Notes: generated by a model from the sequence alone, not told the origin. DNA of 19,165 bases from an uncultured Collinsella sp. (GCA_902478945.1 CABSMX010000034.1:1-19165); one strand, 5' to 3'. Numbered from the stretch's first letter, positions 1 through 7,444 are shown. Numbers and translations are program-made.

Positions 1-24
1 CTGCTCTACAGTCCTGCGCAAGAC

Positions 25-47
25 GGAAAGCACATTAAGTGCTTTCC
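25..47. terminator. Perfect stem-loop near the left edge, terminator-like
   Basis: Arms GGAAAGCAC (25-33) and GTGCTTTCC (39-47) pair perfectly around the loop ATTAA. The T-tract is weak on both strands: TTTG follows on plus and GTCTTG on minus. It may end a minus-strand transcript coming from the structured region at 60-205, or a gene to the left of the window. The pairing is seen directly; the terminator role is inferred. Confidence 0.4.
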
Positions 48-59
48 TTTGCGTGCGGA

Positions 60-205
60 ACTCGCGACAAACTTAACCCGCGCCAGCCGGCCCCGGAGAC
101 CCTCCCTGCCGTCACTGTGTTCAACCAGTTTTGCGGGCGTGCGCCGCTGCGCGGCTAGCCCGCGTGCTCCTCGGCGGGGTTGTCTAAGATTGTTGTTGAA
201 CTTCG
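60..205. other. Gene-free stretch with nested inverted repeats, possible structured RNA
   Basis: I see no convincing protein gene here. The open frames on both strands give low-complexity Arg/Pro/Leu-rich translations without a ribosome binding site. There are nested pairings: GTTCAAC (119-125) with GTTGAAC (195-201), GCGGGC (133-138) with GCCCGC (158-163), and GCCGC (143-147) with GCGGC (151-155) around the loop TGC. The innermost two make one near-continuous 11-bp stem. The stretch lies between two terminator-like hairpins (25-47 and 221-253), as expected for a small stand-alone transcript. It does not match the tRNA, tmRNA, SRP or RNase P hallmarks that I know. Confidence 0.25.
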
Positions 206-220
206 GCCTTTGGCTCAAAG

Positions 221-253
221 AAAACGGGAGATGCGATCTGCATCCCCCGTTTT
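221..253. terminator. Bidirectional intrinsic terminator downstream of the YfcE-like gene
   Basis: Arms of 14 nt (221-234 and 240-253) pair with a single mismatch around the loop GATCT. The outer base pairs are A/T-rich, so both strands end in a T-tract: CCGTTTTTGTT on plus and CCCGTTTTCTTT on minus. It starts 8 nt after the minus-strand stop at 262, so it most likely terminates the phosphoesterase transcript. It could equally end a plus-strand transcript from 60-205. Confidence 0.75.
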
Positions 254-261
254 TGTTGCAC

Positions 262-729
262 CTACTCTAGGTCAATAAATTTGGTGCTCAGAATCTTGCC
301 GTCCTTGACGAGCATTCTGGCCATGGTGGGGCCTCGGGTGCCTCTGGGGTAGCTGGCGCTGCCTGGGTTGAGGACCAGGCAGCGACCCACTTGGGCCTCT
401 TTGGTTACGTGGGTGTGGCCGTTGATGGCTACGTCTACGGATCCCACCGGAAGGTCTTCACGGTAGTGGGCTACGGCGAACTTGAGGCCTTCGTAGGTAA
501 AGAGCGCCAAGCGGTCCACATCGGGGCCGTAGTCGCGGTAGTAGTCGTTATTGCCCAGCACCGCTCGCACGGGGGCGATGGCGCGCAGATGCTCGTAGTC
601 CATCTCCGACGTAAGGTCGCCGGCATGGATAATCAGATCCGCACCCTTAAGCTCGTCCAGGAGCGCAGGCGAAAGATAGCCGTGGGTGTCCGAGATAATG
701 TCGATACGCTTGGCGCTTGCGCTGTTCAT
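262..729 (-). CDS. YfcE/MJ0936-type metallophosphoesterase
   Basis: This 155-residue protein is the usual size for the YfcE/MJ0936 group of small calcineurin-like phosphodiesterases. These are dinuclear-metal enzymes that cleave phosphodiesters; the natural substrate is generally unknown. The family's metal ligands are all visible in order: SDTH (Asp14, His16), HAGD (Asp38), GNND (Asn60), AHY (His88) and GHTH (104-107), followed by NPGS. I chose the ATG at 729 because GGAAGGG lies just upstream. A longer TTG-initiated frame from 768 would overlap the upstream terminator. No signal peptide or membrane segment is seen, so it should be cytoplasmic. It lies downstream of RR1, separated by a terminator-like hairpin, with only about 37 nt left for its own promoter. 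Its physiological role cannot be told from the sequence. Confidence 0.9.
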   Translation of the reverse strand: MNSASAKRIDIISDTHGYLSPALLDELKGADLIIHAGDLTSEMDYEHLRAIAPVRAVLGNNDYYRDYGPDVDRLALFTYEGLKFAVAHYREDLPVGSVDVAINGHTHVTKEAQVGRCLVLNPGSASYPRGTRGPTMARMLVKDGKILSTKFIDLE

Positions 730-766
730 GGGATCCCTTCCGCAAAACGATTTGGTGCATTCATGC

Positions 767-813
767 AAAAAGCCCCACGGCTCCGCAGACGATTTTGGTC
801 TACAGGGCTGCGG
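767..813 (-). terminator. Probable terminator after response regulator 1
   Basis: On the minus strand AGCCC pairs with GGGCT (771-775/805-809), with a nested AGAC/GTCT pair inside, and is followed by TTTTTGC. An alternative stem, CCGCAG (783-788) with CTGCGG (808-813), competes for the same bases. It lies 11-15 nt beyond the RR1 stop and ends 37 nt before the YfcE-like start. Confidence 0.5.
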
Positions 814-823
814 GACCGGTGTG

Positions 824-1540
824 CTAGAGGCTCAGGGCCTTTTTGAGCGGTACGACGCGACGGCGCGAAACCGGTACGCGTTCGTCGACGCCCGTAATGC
901 CCAGCTGGATAGCGCCAGAGGGAACCGTCTCGACGTCGGTGACACATGCCAAGTTGACGATATAGCGGCGGTGAACGCGGAAGAAGCCAAAGTCGCAGAG
1001 CTTGGCCTCGAACTGTGCCAGAGAGGTCGTCGACAAAAAGCGGTCATCGACCGTATAAATACAGGAGTAATCGTCCTTGGCCATAATAAAGCGAATGTCG
1101 TCCACAGGAATGAGGACCTTGCGACCGCCCTTTTCCACCGGGATACGCTCGATGGTCACCTTGCTGTCCGTGACAGGCTTGGCGCGTTGCATAACCTTAT
1201 CGATCGCTCGATCCAGGCGAGCCTCCTCGACCGGCTTCATCAGATAGTCGACGGCATCCACATCAAACGCCTCGACCGCATGATCGCTGTACGCGGTCAC
1301 AAACACGATCGCCGGCGGATTCTTGAGCTTATGCAGTGCCTCGGCAAGTTGCAGACCCGAAGCGCCAGGCATCGAGATATCGAGGAACACAACATCGACG
1401 CGGCTCTCCATAAGCATCTCGATGGCGGAGCGAACGCTCGACGCTTCTGTGATCGTGCCGATCTTGCCCGTCTGCTCGAGCAAGAAGCGAAGTTCCGAAC
1501 GGGCCGGGGCCTCATCATCCACAATCATCGCACGCAGCAT
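824..1540 (-). CDS. LytTR-family response regulator (RR1), partner of HK1
   Basis: A 238-residue AlgR/LytR-type transcription regulator. The N-terminal receiver domain (about 1-120) has the acidic pair Asp8-Asp9, the phosphoacceptor Asp54 in FLDISMPG, Thr82 and Lys102 in MKPVEEARL. The C-terminal half (about 136-235) is a LytTR DNA-binding domain, with the signatures FFRVHRRYIVN (186-196) and VPVSRRR (222-228). LytTR proteins bind short direct repeats rather than the palindromes used by HTH regulators. I chose the ATG at 1540, with GAAAGG about 10 nt upstream, over an in-frame TTG at 1561 that lies before that site. It is the last gene of the glycosyltransferase-HK1-RR1 operon, 72 nt after the kinase stop. 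Its phosphodonor should be HK1. Target genes are unknown; the glycosyltransferase operon itself is the obvious first candidate. Confidence 0.93.
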   Translation of the reverse strand: MLRAMIVDDEAPARSELRFLLEQTGKIGTITEASSVRSAIEMLMESRVDVVFLDISMPGASGLQLAEALHKLKNPPAIVFVTAYSDHAVEAFDVDAVDYLMKPVEEARLDRAIDKVMQRAKPVTDSKVTIERIPVEKGGRKVLIPVDDIRFIMAKDDYSCIYTVDDRFLSTTSLAQFEAKLCDFGFFRVHRRYIVNLACVTDVETVPSGAIQLGITGVDERVPVSRRRVVPLKKALSL

Positions 1541-1612
1541 AGGGATAAAACCTTTCGTCAACTAACTACGTCGGGCATCCGCCAACTAGCGTTAAACCCG
1601 TAACCTATTATT
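1541..1612 (-). promoter_or_regulatory. HK1-RR1 gap with spaced TAGTTG repeats
   Basis: The 72-nt gap between the kinase stop and the regulator start contains, on the minus strand, CTAGTTGGCG and TTAGTTGACG with 24 nt between their starts. An extra GTAGTT overlaps the second copy. LytTR regulators recognise direct repeats built around a GTT core, so this could be an autoregulatory site. The match to the published consensus is only partial. Confidence 0.2.
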
Positions 1613-2956
1613 TTACTCTTGAATGTCGAAGATGCTCTCCGACAAATCGAGATGCAGGAGCACTTTAGCGCCCTTGCCCGGGGCCGATTCGACGCGTGTA
1701 TAAGAGTGCGGTCCATAAAAGCGATGGATGCGCTCCGAAATATTGTGCATGGCCACACCGGCACCGCCGCCCTGCGGGGAGCTGGCGTCGGGACGGGCGG
1801 AGCGTTCGTCAAACAGTCTGGCAGCGGTGCCTTCGTCCATGCCCACGCCGTTATCGGCGACCACAATCAAAATCGCATCTTCGCCATCCCTGTGGACCGA
1901 CACGTCGATCCTCAGTGCATCGTCGTCGCCCATACCGTGGCGCACGGCATTCTCGACGATTGGCTGGATTACAAATGCCGGCACCAGCGTGTCCTCGACG
2001 TCCTCGGACACGTCGAAGGTCGCCAGCACGCGATCCTCGCCAAAGCGTGCCTTCTCAAACGTCAGGTAGCGCTTGGTCTGCGCGACCTCGCGCGACACGG
2101 GAATGAGCGAGCCCGAATTGTCGAGTGTGGCGCGATAGAACGAGGAGAACTCGCGCAGCAGCTCGCGGGCGCGCAGCGGATCGGTACGCGTAAACGACGC
2201 GATGGTGTTGAGCGTGTTGAACAGAAAATGCGGGTTGATCTGCGCCTGCAGGGCACGCACCTCGGCACGGGCCGTGAGCTCCTTTTGCACCTCGAGCTCG
2301 TGGATGGCGAGCTGCGTGGACAGGATCTCGGCAAAACCCGAGGCAAGCGCGTACTGAGTGCGGTCGACGGCACGCGGGGTCTTGTAGTAGAACTTGAGCG
2401 TACCGACGGTGCGGTCGCCCACCTTGATGGGCGCGATGATACCGGCAGGGACCTGGTTGTGCGAGCCATCCGAACCCACGACGTCCACCACGCGATTGAA
2501 CGACTGGACGATACCGTGCTCGATGACGTAGCGCGTGGCAAGTGTGTGGATGGGCGAATCGGGCAGCAGCTTTTCCTCAAACTCGCCCGCGCAGGCCAGC
2601 ACGTTGCCCTCGTCGGTGATGGCAACCGTCATGGCACGCGTCTCGGGCAAAATGCGCTGGCACACCAGACGCGCCGACTCCTGCGTCAGACCGCCTTTGA
2701 TGTCCTCGAGCATGGCAGAGGCCACCGAGAGCGTCTCTTCGGTGTACTGCGAACGCACCGAATCGGGATTGAGCGTCAAATAGATAAAAATGCACAGAAA
2801 GATGCACAGCAGTGCGCAGGCGACCACGGTCGCGATCGGCTCGATTCCAGTCGCCAGGGCAAAAATAAAGTACACCAGCACGCAAATGGCGCAGACAACG
2901 GCGATCACGCGAAAGATTGATATTGAATTATCGCGCTGGGCGCGGCGGTCGATCAT
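1613..2956 (-). CDS. LytS/YehU-like sensor histidine kinase (HK1)
   Basis: A 447-residue membrane kinase. Two hydrophobic helices (about 15-36 and 40-62) form a hairpin anchor with almost no external loop. A GAF-like region (about 75-220) follows, so the signal is probably sensed inside the cell or within the membrane. The kinase core is of the His_kinase (PF06580) type: QINPHFLFNTLN with His243 as the phosphorylation site, the ATP-binding N-box VENAVRHG near 334-341, the G1 box DNGVGMD (368-374) and the G2 box GGGAGVAMHN (396-405). It lacks the 5-7 helix sensor domain of true LytS. The start at 2956 overlaps the glycosyltransferase stop as ATGA, which implies translational coupling. RR1 follows. 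It is clearly paralogous to HK2, sharing the stretches ALASGFA and STQLA and the kinase core. Confidence 0.93.
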   Translation of the reverse strand: MIDRRAQRDNSISIFRVIAVVCAICVLVYFIFALATGIEPIATVVACALLCIFLCIFIYLTLNPDSVRSQYTEETLSVASAMLEDIKGGLTQESARLVCQRILPETRAMTVAITDEGNVLACAGEFEEKLLPDSPIHTLATRYVIEHGIVQSFNRVVDVVGSDGSHNQVPAGIIAPIKVGDRTVGTLKFYYKTPRAVDRTQYALASGFAEILSTQLAIHELEVQKELTARAEVRALQAQINPHFLFNTLNTIASFTRTDPLRARELLREFSSFYRATLDNSGSLIPVSREVAQTKRYLTFEKARFGEDRVLATFDVSEDVEDTLVPAFVIQPIVENAVRHGMGDDDALRIDVSVHRDGEDAILIVVADNGVGMDEGTAARLFDERSARPDASSPQGGGAGVAMHNISERIHRFYGPHSYTRVESAPGKGAKVLLHLDLSESIFDIQE

Positions 2957-4140
2957 TCAGTCCCCTCCAGGATGCTGGTCAGTTGTGCGTCGCGCCAGAG
3001 TCCGTCCATGATCTTGGGCCAGAAGCTCTGGAAACGCAGGTAGCTTGCGGCGTTTTGGCGCGCGTAGGTCTTGGCTTCGTCAATACCGTGACGCCAAATG
3101 CGCAGGTATCCCTCGTGCTCGCGGGTAAACATGCTGCGAACCATGGCGGTCTTGCGCACGCGGTCGTCGAGCTCGCGCGAAATCCACGGGCCCGGATAGG
3201 GCATGAGCGACGCGGCTGTGACAGGAACGAGCTCCTGCTGGTGCGCGGCAAATGTCAGCTTGACACGCTCGTAGTACCAACGGTACACATCCTGCATAAA
3301 GCGCGGCGAGCGCTTCTCGGACTCGGGCGGCAGGTGACGAACGACCCACTCGTTGTCAAACCACACGTCGTAGCCAAACATGCGCATGTTAAAGAGGTAA
3401 TCTAGGTCCTCGCCTCGGGTGATAAACGGGTCAAACGCCACACGGGTAAAGGCGCGGGCATGAAGCGCCACAAGGCCGCCGCACACGTAGTTTGAACGCG
3501 AGATACGGGTGCCCGAGAGCGCCTTTTTCATCCAGCGATTAAACTCGATGCGTTTGGTCCACCAACGATGGCAAATGCCCACCTTGTCTGTGGGCGCCAA
3601 CGGCGATCCGTCTCGATCGTAAAAGTAACCGCTCTTAACCAAAATCGGCAGGCCTTGACGCGTCTGCTGGCCCAGTGCATAGGTCGCGCGCTTCATAAAG
3701 TCGGCATCGATAACGGTCTCGTCGTCATCCAAAAAGACAACGGCATCGTGGCCGAGCACCGCAGCGCAGGCAAGCCCCATATTGCGAATGGCGCCGTATC
3801 CGCGCAGACTCACGCACTCGCCCGAGCCCTTGGGAGCAATCTGCGCCACACGGTCGGCGATACGCGATGCCTGGGTGTTGGTAACCACGGTGACCTTGAG
3901 CGTAGGGTGCGCGTCGACGATTTCGTGGACGTGCTTCGACACATCAGTCGTGACCGAGATGGGGCAGACCACCAAAAGGATAATCCTCGGAATGTCGTGC
4001 ACCTGCTCGAGCGAGGCCAGGCAGCGGTCGAGCTCGGGATTGGCGGCGTTGAGCTTCGTCGAGTGGTCATAGACGCCGGGAGCGTTTGCATGGGCATCAT
4101 CGTCTGCCCAATATGTTGGAATCACAACCGTGGCGTTCAT
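2953..4140 (-). CDS. Glycosyltransferase family 2-like protein (GT-A fold)
   Basis: A 395-residue soluble protein that begins directly with the GT-A strand MNATVVIPTYW. It carries the nucleotide-sugar/metal-binding acidic cluster FLDDDE (136-141) and a later TRGEDLDYLF segment (241-250), which resembles the conserved ED motif of GT2 enzymes. The sugar donor and acceptor cannot be told. A family-2 role in envelope polysaccharide, teichoic acid-like polymer or glycolipid synthesis is typical. The ATG at 4140 is preceded by AGGGAGGG at good distance; an in-frame extension to 4224 would run through the upstream terminator and is unlikely. No membrane helix or signal peptide is seen, although Trp/Arg-rich stretches in the C-terminal third (for example 193-206) could contact the membrane. 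Its stop overlaps the HK1 start by 4 nt, so enzyme and sensor kinase are made from the same message. Confidence 0.85.
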   Translation of the reverse strand: MNATVVIPTYWADDDAHANAPGVYDHSTKLNAANPELDRCLASLEQVHDIPRIILLVVCPISVTTDVSKHVHEIVDAHPTLKVTVVTNTQASRIADRVAQIAPKGSGECVSLRGYGAIRNMGLACAAVLGHDAVVFLDDDETVIDADFMKRATYALGQQTRQGLPILVKSGYFYDRDGSPLAPTDKVGICHRWWTKRIEFNRWMKKALSGTRISRSNYVCGGLVALHARAFTRVAFDPFITRGEDLDYLFNMRMFGYDVWFDNEWVVRHLPPESEKRSPRFMQDVYRWYYERVKLTFAAHQQELVPVTAASLMPYPGPWISRELDDRVRKTAMVRSMFTREHEGYLRIWRHGIDEAKTYARQNAASYLRFQSFWPKIMDGLWRDAQLTSILEGTE

Positions 4141-4160
4141 GCTTTCCCTCCCTGCAGCAC

Positions 4161-4197
4161 AAAAAACGGGACGCCGCCAAACACAGGCGACGCCCCG
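4161..4197 (-). terminator. Strong intrinsic terminator between the MFS gene and the glycosyltransferase, possible attenuator
   Basis: Arms 4167-4178 and 4186-4197 pair over 12 positions (one G-T wobble and one mismatch) around a 7-nt loop. On the minus strand they are followed immediately by six T residues (4161-4166). It lies 20 nt before the glycosyltransferase start codon and partly abuts its ribosome binding site region. It can end the MFS transcript, but it also stands in the path of any transcript entering the glycosyltransferase operon. Confidence 0.85.
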
Positions 4198-4213
4198 CGA
4201 CCTAGCTGATTCC

Positions 4214-4219
4214 ATCATA
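4214..4219 (-). promoter_or_regulatory. Candidate -10 element for the glycosyltransferase-HK1-RR1 operon
   Basis: TATGAT on the minus strand would place a transcription start near 4207, just before the terminator hairpin, giving a leader of about 65 nt. No good -35 hexamer sits 16-18 nt upstream, so an activator may be needed. An inverted repeat CATTGC/GCAATG (4235-4240/4250-4255) lies just upstream and could be an operator. Confidence 0.3.
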
Positions 4220-4311
4220 CCCACTTGGGCAAATCATTGCTCGCAAGTCGCAATGTTTATTGCGGATAACCCCAAAAGAGTACCGCGAACAGATGCAATA
4301 GCCGCTCGCTT

Positions 4312-5571
4312 CTATGCGGCCCGCTCTGCCGCCTGAGTCATGCGGGATAGGCGGACCAGCAGCATAAAGCCAACGATCAGCAGCACGCCAATGGAAAGGA
4401 CGCCCAGCGATGGGTTGCCGGTCAGCGAGGTGACGACCGACACCAGGAAGGTGCCCATAACGCTTGCATAACGACCAAAGATGTCAAAGAAGCCGTAGTA
4501 CTCGTTGGACTTTTCCTTGGGGATAATGCGGCCAAAGTAGCTACGGCTGAGCGCCTGCACGCCGCCCTGGAACAGGCCAACCATAATGGCAAGCACCCAG
4601 AACTCAAAGGCAGTCTTTAGGAAGAACGCGGCGAACAGAACAATGCCCATGTAGGCGGCGACGGCCACCAGGATCATGTTGAGCGTGCCCACGCGTCCGG
4701 CGAGCTTGCCGTAGATGATGGCGGACGGGAAGGCCACAAACTGCGTAACGAGCAGCGCCAGCACCAGCTGGGTCGAGTCGATGCCTAAAGCCGAGCCGTA
4801 GCTGGTAGCCATGGAAATGACCGTGTGGACGCCATCGATATAGAAGAAGAACGCGATCATGTAGACCAGCACGGTCTTGTTGTGGGCGATCTCGCGCATG
4901 GTGTGCCCGACCTCGGAGAACACACCGCCCACGATGTGGCCGATGGTGTCCTCGGGACCGCGCTCGCGACCGTACTTTTGCTTATAGGTGCGAATGAGCG
5001 GCAGGGTAAAGATGAGCCACCAGGCACCAGTGATGATAAACGACAGACGCGTTGCCAGCATGGTGGGAACGCCAAGAGCGGGGCCACCCATGATGAGCGC
5101 CAGGCAGATGATGAACGGCACGGTGGAACCGATGTAGCCCCAGGCATAGCCCGAGCTGGACACGGCGTCCATGCGCTCGTCGGTGGTAATGTCGGGCAGC
5201 ATGGCGTCGTAGAACGTCATAGAAGAGTTAAGGCCGATGGTGCACAGCACGTACACGGTCAAAAATGCCATGGCGGACATTGGGATAGCCTGCGCCAGGC
5301 AAAGAACCAGGCCCGTGAGGAAGAAGCCCAAGAAGAACTTAATCTTGTTGCCGGCGTAATCGGCAAGCGCGCCCAGAATGGGCATGAGCATGGCAATGAC
5401 CAGCGAGGCGATCGTCTGAGCGTTGCCCCAAGCGACCACCAGGTCTGCCGAGGAAGCACCAGTATTGATGGCGTTAAAGTAGATGGGCACCACCGAGGTA
5501 TTGAGCAACACGAGGGCCGAATTGCCCACATCGTACATAACCCAGTTACGCTCGAGCTTGGTGTATTTCAT
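4312..5571 (-). CDS. MFS transporter of the UMF1/Atg22-like group
   Basis: A 419-residue protein with about 12 hydrophobic segments spread over the whole length, the usual size and layout for the major facilitator superfamily. The N-terminal MYDVGNSA segment, the GALADYAGNKIK loop after the second helix and SSGYAWGYIGS match the Atg22/UMF1-like group as I know it. Members are annotated as effluxers, some for amino acids, but substrates are mostly unproven. The ATG at 5571 has AAGGGG about 9 nt upstream. It lies 101 nt downstream of the phospholipase-like gene with no obvious terminator between them, so the two may share a transcript. A strong terminator follows at 4161-4197. Membrane location is certain; the substrate is not assignable. 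Confidence 0.88.
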   Translation of the reverse strand: MKYTKLERNWVMYDVGNSALVLLNTSVVPIYFNAINTGASSADLVVAWGNAQTIASLVIAMLMPILGALADYAGNKIKFFLGFFLTGLVLCLAQAIPMSAMAFLTVYVLCTIGLNSSMTFYDAMLPDITTDERMDAVSSSGYAWGYIGSTVPFIICLALIMGGPALGVPTMLATRLSFIITGAWWLIFTLPLIRTYKQKYGRERGPEDTIGHIVGGVFSEVGHTMREIAHNKTVLVYMIAFFFYIDGVHTVISMATSYGSALGIDSTQLVLALLVTQFVAFPSAIIYGKLAGRVGTLNMILVAVAAYMGIVLFAAFFLKTAFEFWVLAIMVGLFQGGVQALSRSYFGRIIPKEKSNEYYGFFDIFGRYASVMGTFLVSVVTSLTGNPSLGVLSIGVLLIVGFMLLVRLSRMTQAAERAA

Positions 5572-5672
5572 GGACAGGGCCCCTTCGTATTCGCCCGATA
5601 TGCAGTTAGTTCATCGTACCCCAATTGCACAGAAGCGCTGGTAAGGATTCGGCAAAGGGGCACGCACGGGTC

Positions 5673-6617
5673 CTACTCCTCGCGGTCGAACTCCTCGTCG
5701 GCGTCGAGTACGCGGCCGCTATAGTTGATATGGCCGGTCACGGCATCCATGTCACCGGTCTCGATAAAGCGGGCAACGGTGAGCTCGTAATCGGTCAGCG
5801 CGCGCTCAAAGACCTCGGGGAAGCTCTCGGTCGAGACCTCATCGGTAAAGGGGTTCTTCCATGTCAGGTGGCCCAGGTTACCGGTGCGCTCGGGCAGCTC
5901 CGTCGTCACGCGATGAGCAAGGCCGTCGAGCAGCGAGTAGTCATGCACCAAGCCCTCGAGCAGGGCAATCGCGCGCGTCTTTACCGAGCCGGCCGGCTCA
6001 ATGGTGCGATAGAGCATCTGCATGTCCGAGACGGCGCCGGCGTACTCCCCCGCCGGGATGTCGATACCGTACACGCGCCCGGCGATGTAGCTCATCAGCA
6101 CGCCGGCCACACGGTTGATGCGGTCGGTGGTGACGATCTCGCCCGCCGGCGGATAATCCTCGACCGTGGCACCGTCGCGCTTGAGCTGTAGCATCAGCAC
6201 GTCCAGATCGCTTTCGAGCACGGCGTGAACTTGGCTGTCCGAAGCCTCGAGCTCGGGATCGGAATCTACAATGCCAAACTGCTGCTCGTAGACAAAGGGG
6301 TGGGCATTACGGTCGAGTACATAGTGAGACAGCAAGCCCAGCGCAAAGGCGCGACCCAGATTGGCATCGCGCGGCTGTAGGTGCGACACGCCGTCGCGCA
6401 GACACGAGAACTGACGCGACATGCGCGAGCGGTGCATGACCTGCGCCAGCAGCGTGCAGTCGGAAACGCGCGGCGTCAGGATGTGGAAGAAAAACGGGTC
6501 GGGACCTTGGTTCCCCAGGATAAAGGCGATGCGCTCCTCGTCGGACGCAATAACGCCCTGCGGAAGACGGTCGATGCTTTCCTCGCCAAACAGATGATGC
6601 GTAATGAGCGCGGGCAT
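5673..6617 (-). CDS. Zinc-dependent phospholipase C-like protein (PF00882 type)
   Basis: A 314-residue protein beginning MPALITHHLFG. His/Asp-rich motifs typical of the zinc-dependent phospholipase C/P1 nuclease superfamily follow in order: the N-terminal His7-His8, GNQGPDPFFF (35-44), GLLSHYVLDRNAHPFV (94-109) and HAVLESDLD (131-139). Unlike secreted clostridial alpha-toxins it has no signal peptide, so it is probably cytoplasmic, and its lipid or nucleotide substrate is unknown. The ATG at 6617 is preceded by GAAAGGA at ideal spacing; an in-frame upstream extension to 6647 lacks such a site. The C-terminal third is acidic (DADEEFDREE) and resembles nothing I recognise. The MFS transporter gene follows 101 nt downstream. 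Confidence 0.85.
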   Translation of the reverse strand: MPALITHHLFGEESIDRLPQGVIASDEERIAFILGNQGPDPFFFHILTPRVSDCTLLAQVMHRSRMSRQFSCLRDGVSHLQPRDANLGRAFALGLLSHYVLDRNAHPFVYEQQFGIVDSDPELEASDSQVHAVLESDLDVLMLQLKRDGATVEDYPPAGEIVTTDRINRVAGVLMSYIAGRVYGIDIPAGEYAGAVSDMQMLYRTIEPAGSVKTRAIALLEGLVHDYSLLDGLAHRVTTELPERTGNLGHLTWKNPFTDEVSTESFPEVFERALTDYELTVARFIETGDMDAVTGHINYSGRVLDADEEFDREE

Positions 6618-6649
6618 AATGATCCTTTCGATTTCATTCGATGTCACCC

Positions 6650-6677
6650 ATTATGCCCACCGCACGGTCACGCCAAA
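6650..6677 (-). promoter_or_regulatory. Candidate promoter of the phospholipase-like gene
   Basis: On the minus strand TTTGGC (6672-6677) and CATAAT (6650-6655) are separated by 16 nt, about 33 nt before the start codon at 6617. It lies in the 92-nt gap after RR2. No hairpin terminator was found in that gap, so read-through from HK2-RR2 is also possible. Confidence 0.35.
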
Positions 6678-6709
6678 CCTGCGGCGGCAAACGATGGCAT
6701 GCAGACTGC

Positions 6710-7444
6710 CTACGCAAGCCCCAAGTGCGCCTTGACCTCGGCAGCGCGACGACGGGACACAGGCACCGTCGAGGTTACGCGATCGAGCCTGAGCTCCATA
6801 AGACCCGTGGAACCGATCTCGACATTATGCACGTCTTCCAAATTGACCAGATAACTGCGGTGGACACGGATAAAGCCCTCGGAGGCCAGGCGCCGCTCGA
6901 GCGAGGAAATCGACTCATTGATCAGGTATGTTCCCTCGGCGCAGACGGCGTTGCAAAAATCGGCACGCGCCTCAAAGTAGCAGACATCCGCCACGGGAAT
7001 GAACACCCTTTTGCCCCCACGATCCACCGTCAGGCGCAAAGGCTGGCGCGGAGCATGGACGACACGGCGAGCGCCCAGAGCAGTCTCGATCTTATCGAGT
7101 GCCTTTGACAAGCGGGCATCCTCGACCGGTTTGACGATGTAATCGACAGCATCGAGGTTATAGGCATCAGCCGCATGCTCGGCAAATGCCGTCACAAACA
7201 CCACGATCGGCGGCGTCTTTAGGTTCTGCAGCGTCTCGGCAAGCTCAATTCCCGAGCGACCGGGCATGGTAATGTCTAAAAACAGCACGTCGGGCTTGTT
7301 CGACAGAATCGACTCCACGGCTTCGGTGACATTGCCCGCCTCGGCAATCTGACCCACACGCGTATCCTTTTCCAACAGATAGCGTAGCTCAGCCCTAATG
7401 GGAGGCTCGTCATCAACCACCAGGATGTTCCAGCCTTCGGACAT
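6710..7444 (-). CDS. LytTR-family response regulator (RR2), partner of HK2
   Basis: A 244-residue paralogue of RR1. The receiver domain (about 1-122) shows Asp11-Asp12, the phosphoacceptor Asp57 in FLDITMPG, Thr85 and Lys105 in VKPVEDARL. The LytTR domain (about 138-240) carries GFIRVHRSYLVN (190-201) and VPVSRRR (227-233). The residues of the VHR-Y-VN recognition region differ only slightly from RR1 (RRYIVN against RSYLVN), so the two regulators may bind similar sites. The ATG at 7444 has GAGGGG upstream, and the gap to the HK2 stop is 38 nt, which indicates one transcript. Target genes are unknown; the downstream phospholipase-like and MFS genes are candidates by position. Confidence 0.93.
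   Translation of the reverse strand: MSEGWNILVVDDEPPIRAELRYLLEKDTRVGQIAEAGNVTEAVESILSNKPDVLFLDITMPGRSGIELAETLQNLKTPPIVVFVTAFAEHAADAYNLDAVDYIVKPVEDARLSKALDKIETALGARRVVHAPRQPLRLTVDRGGKRVFIPVADVCYFEARADFCNAVCAEGTYLINESISSLERRLASEGFIRVHRSYLVNLEDVHNVEIGSTGLMELRLDRVTSTVPVSRRRAAEVKAHLGLA

Noticed and set aside
6..218. A 70-codon minus-strand frame at the left edge
   Set aside because: Arg/Ala/Gly-rich, no ribosome binding site, and it runs through a terminator-like hairpin. More likely a non-coding or repeat region.
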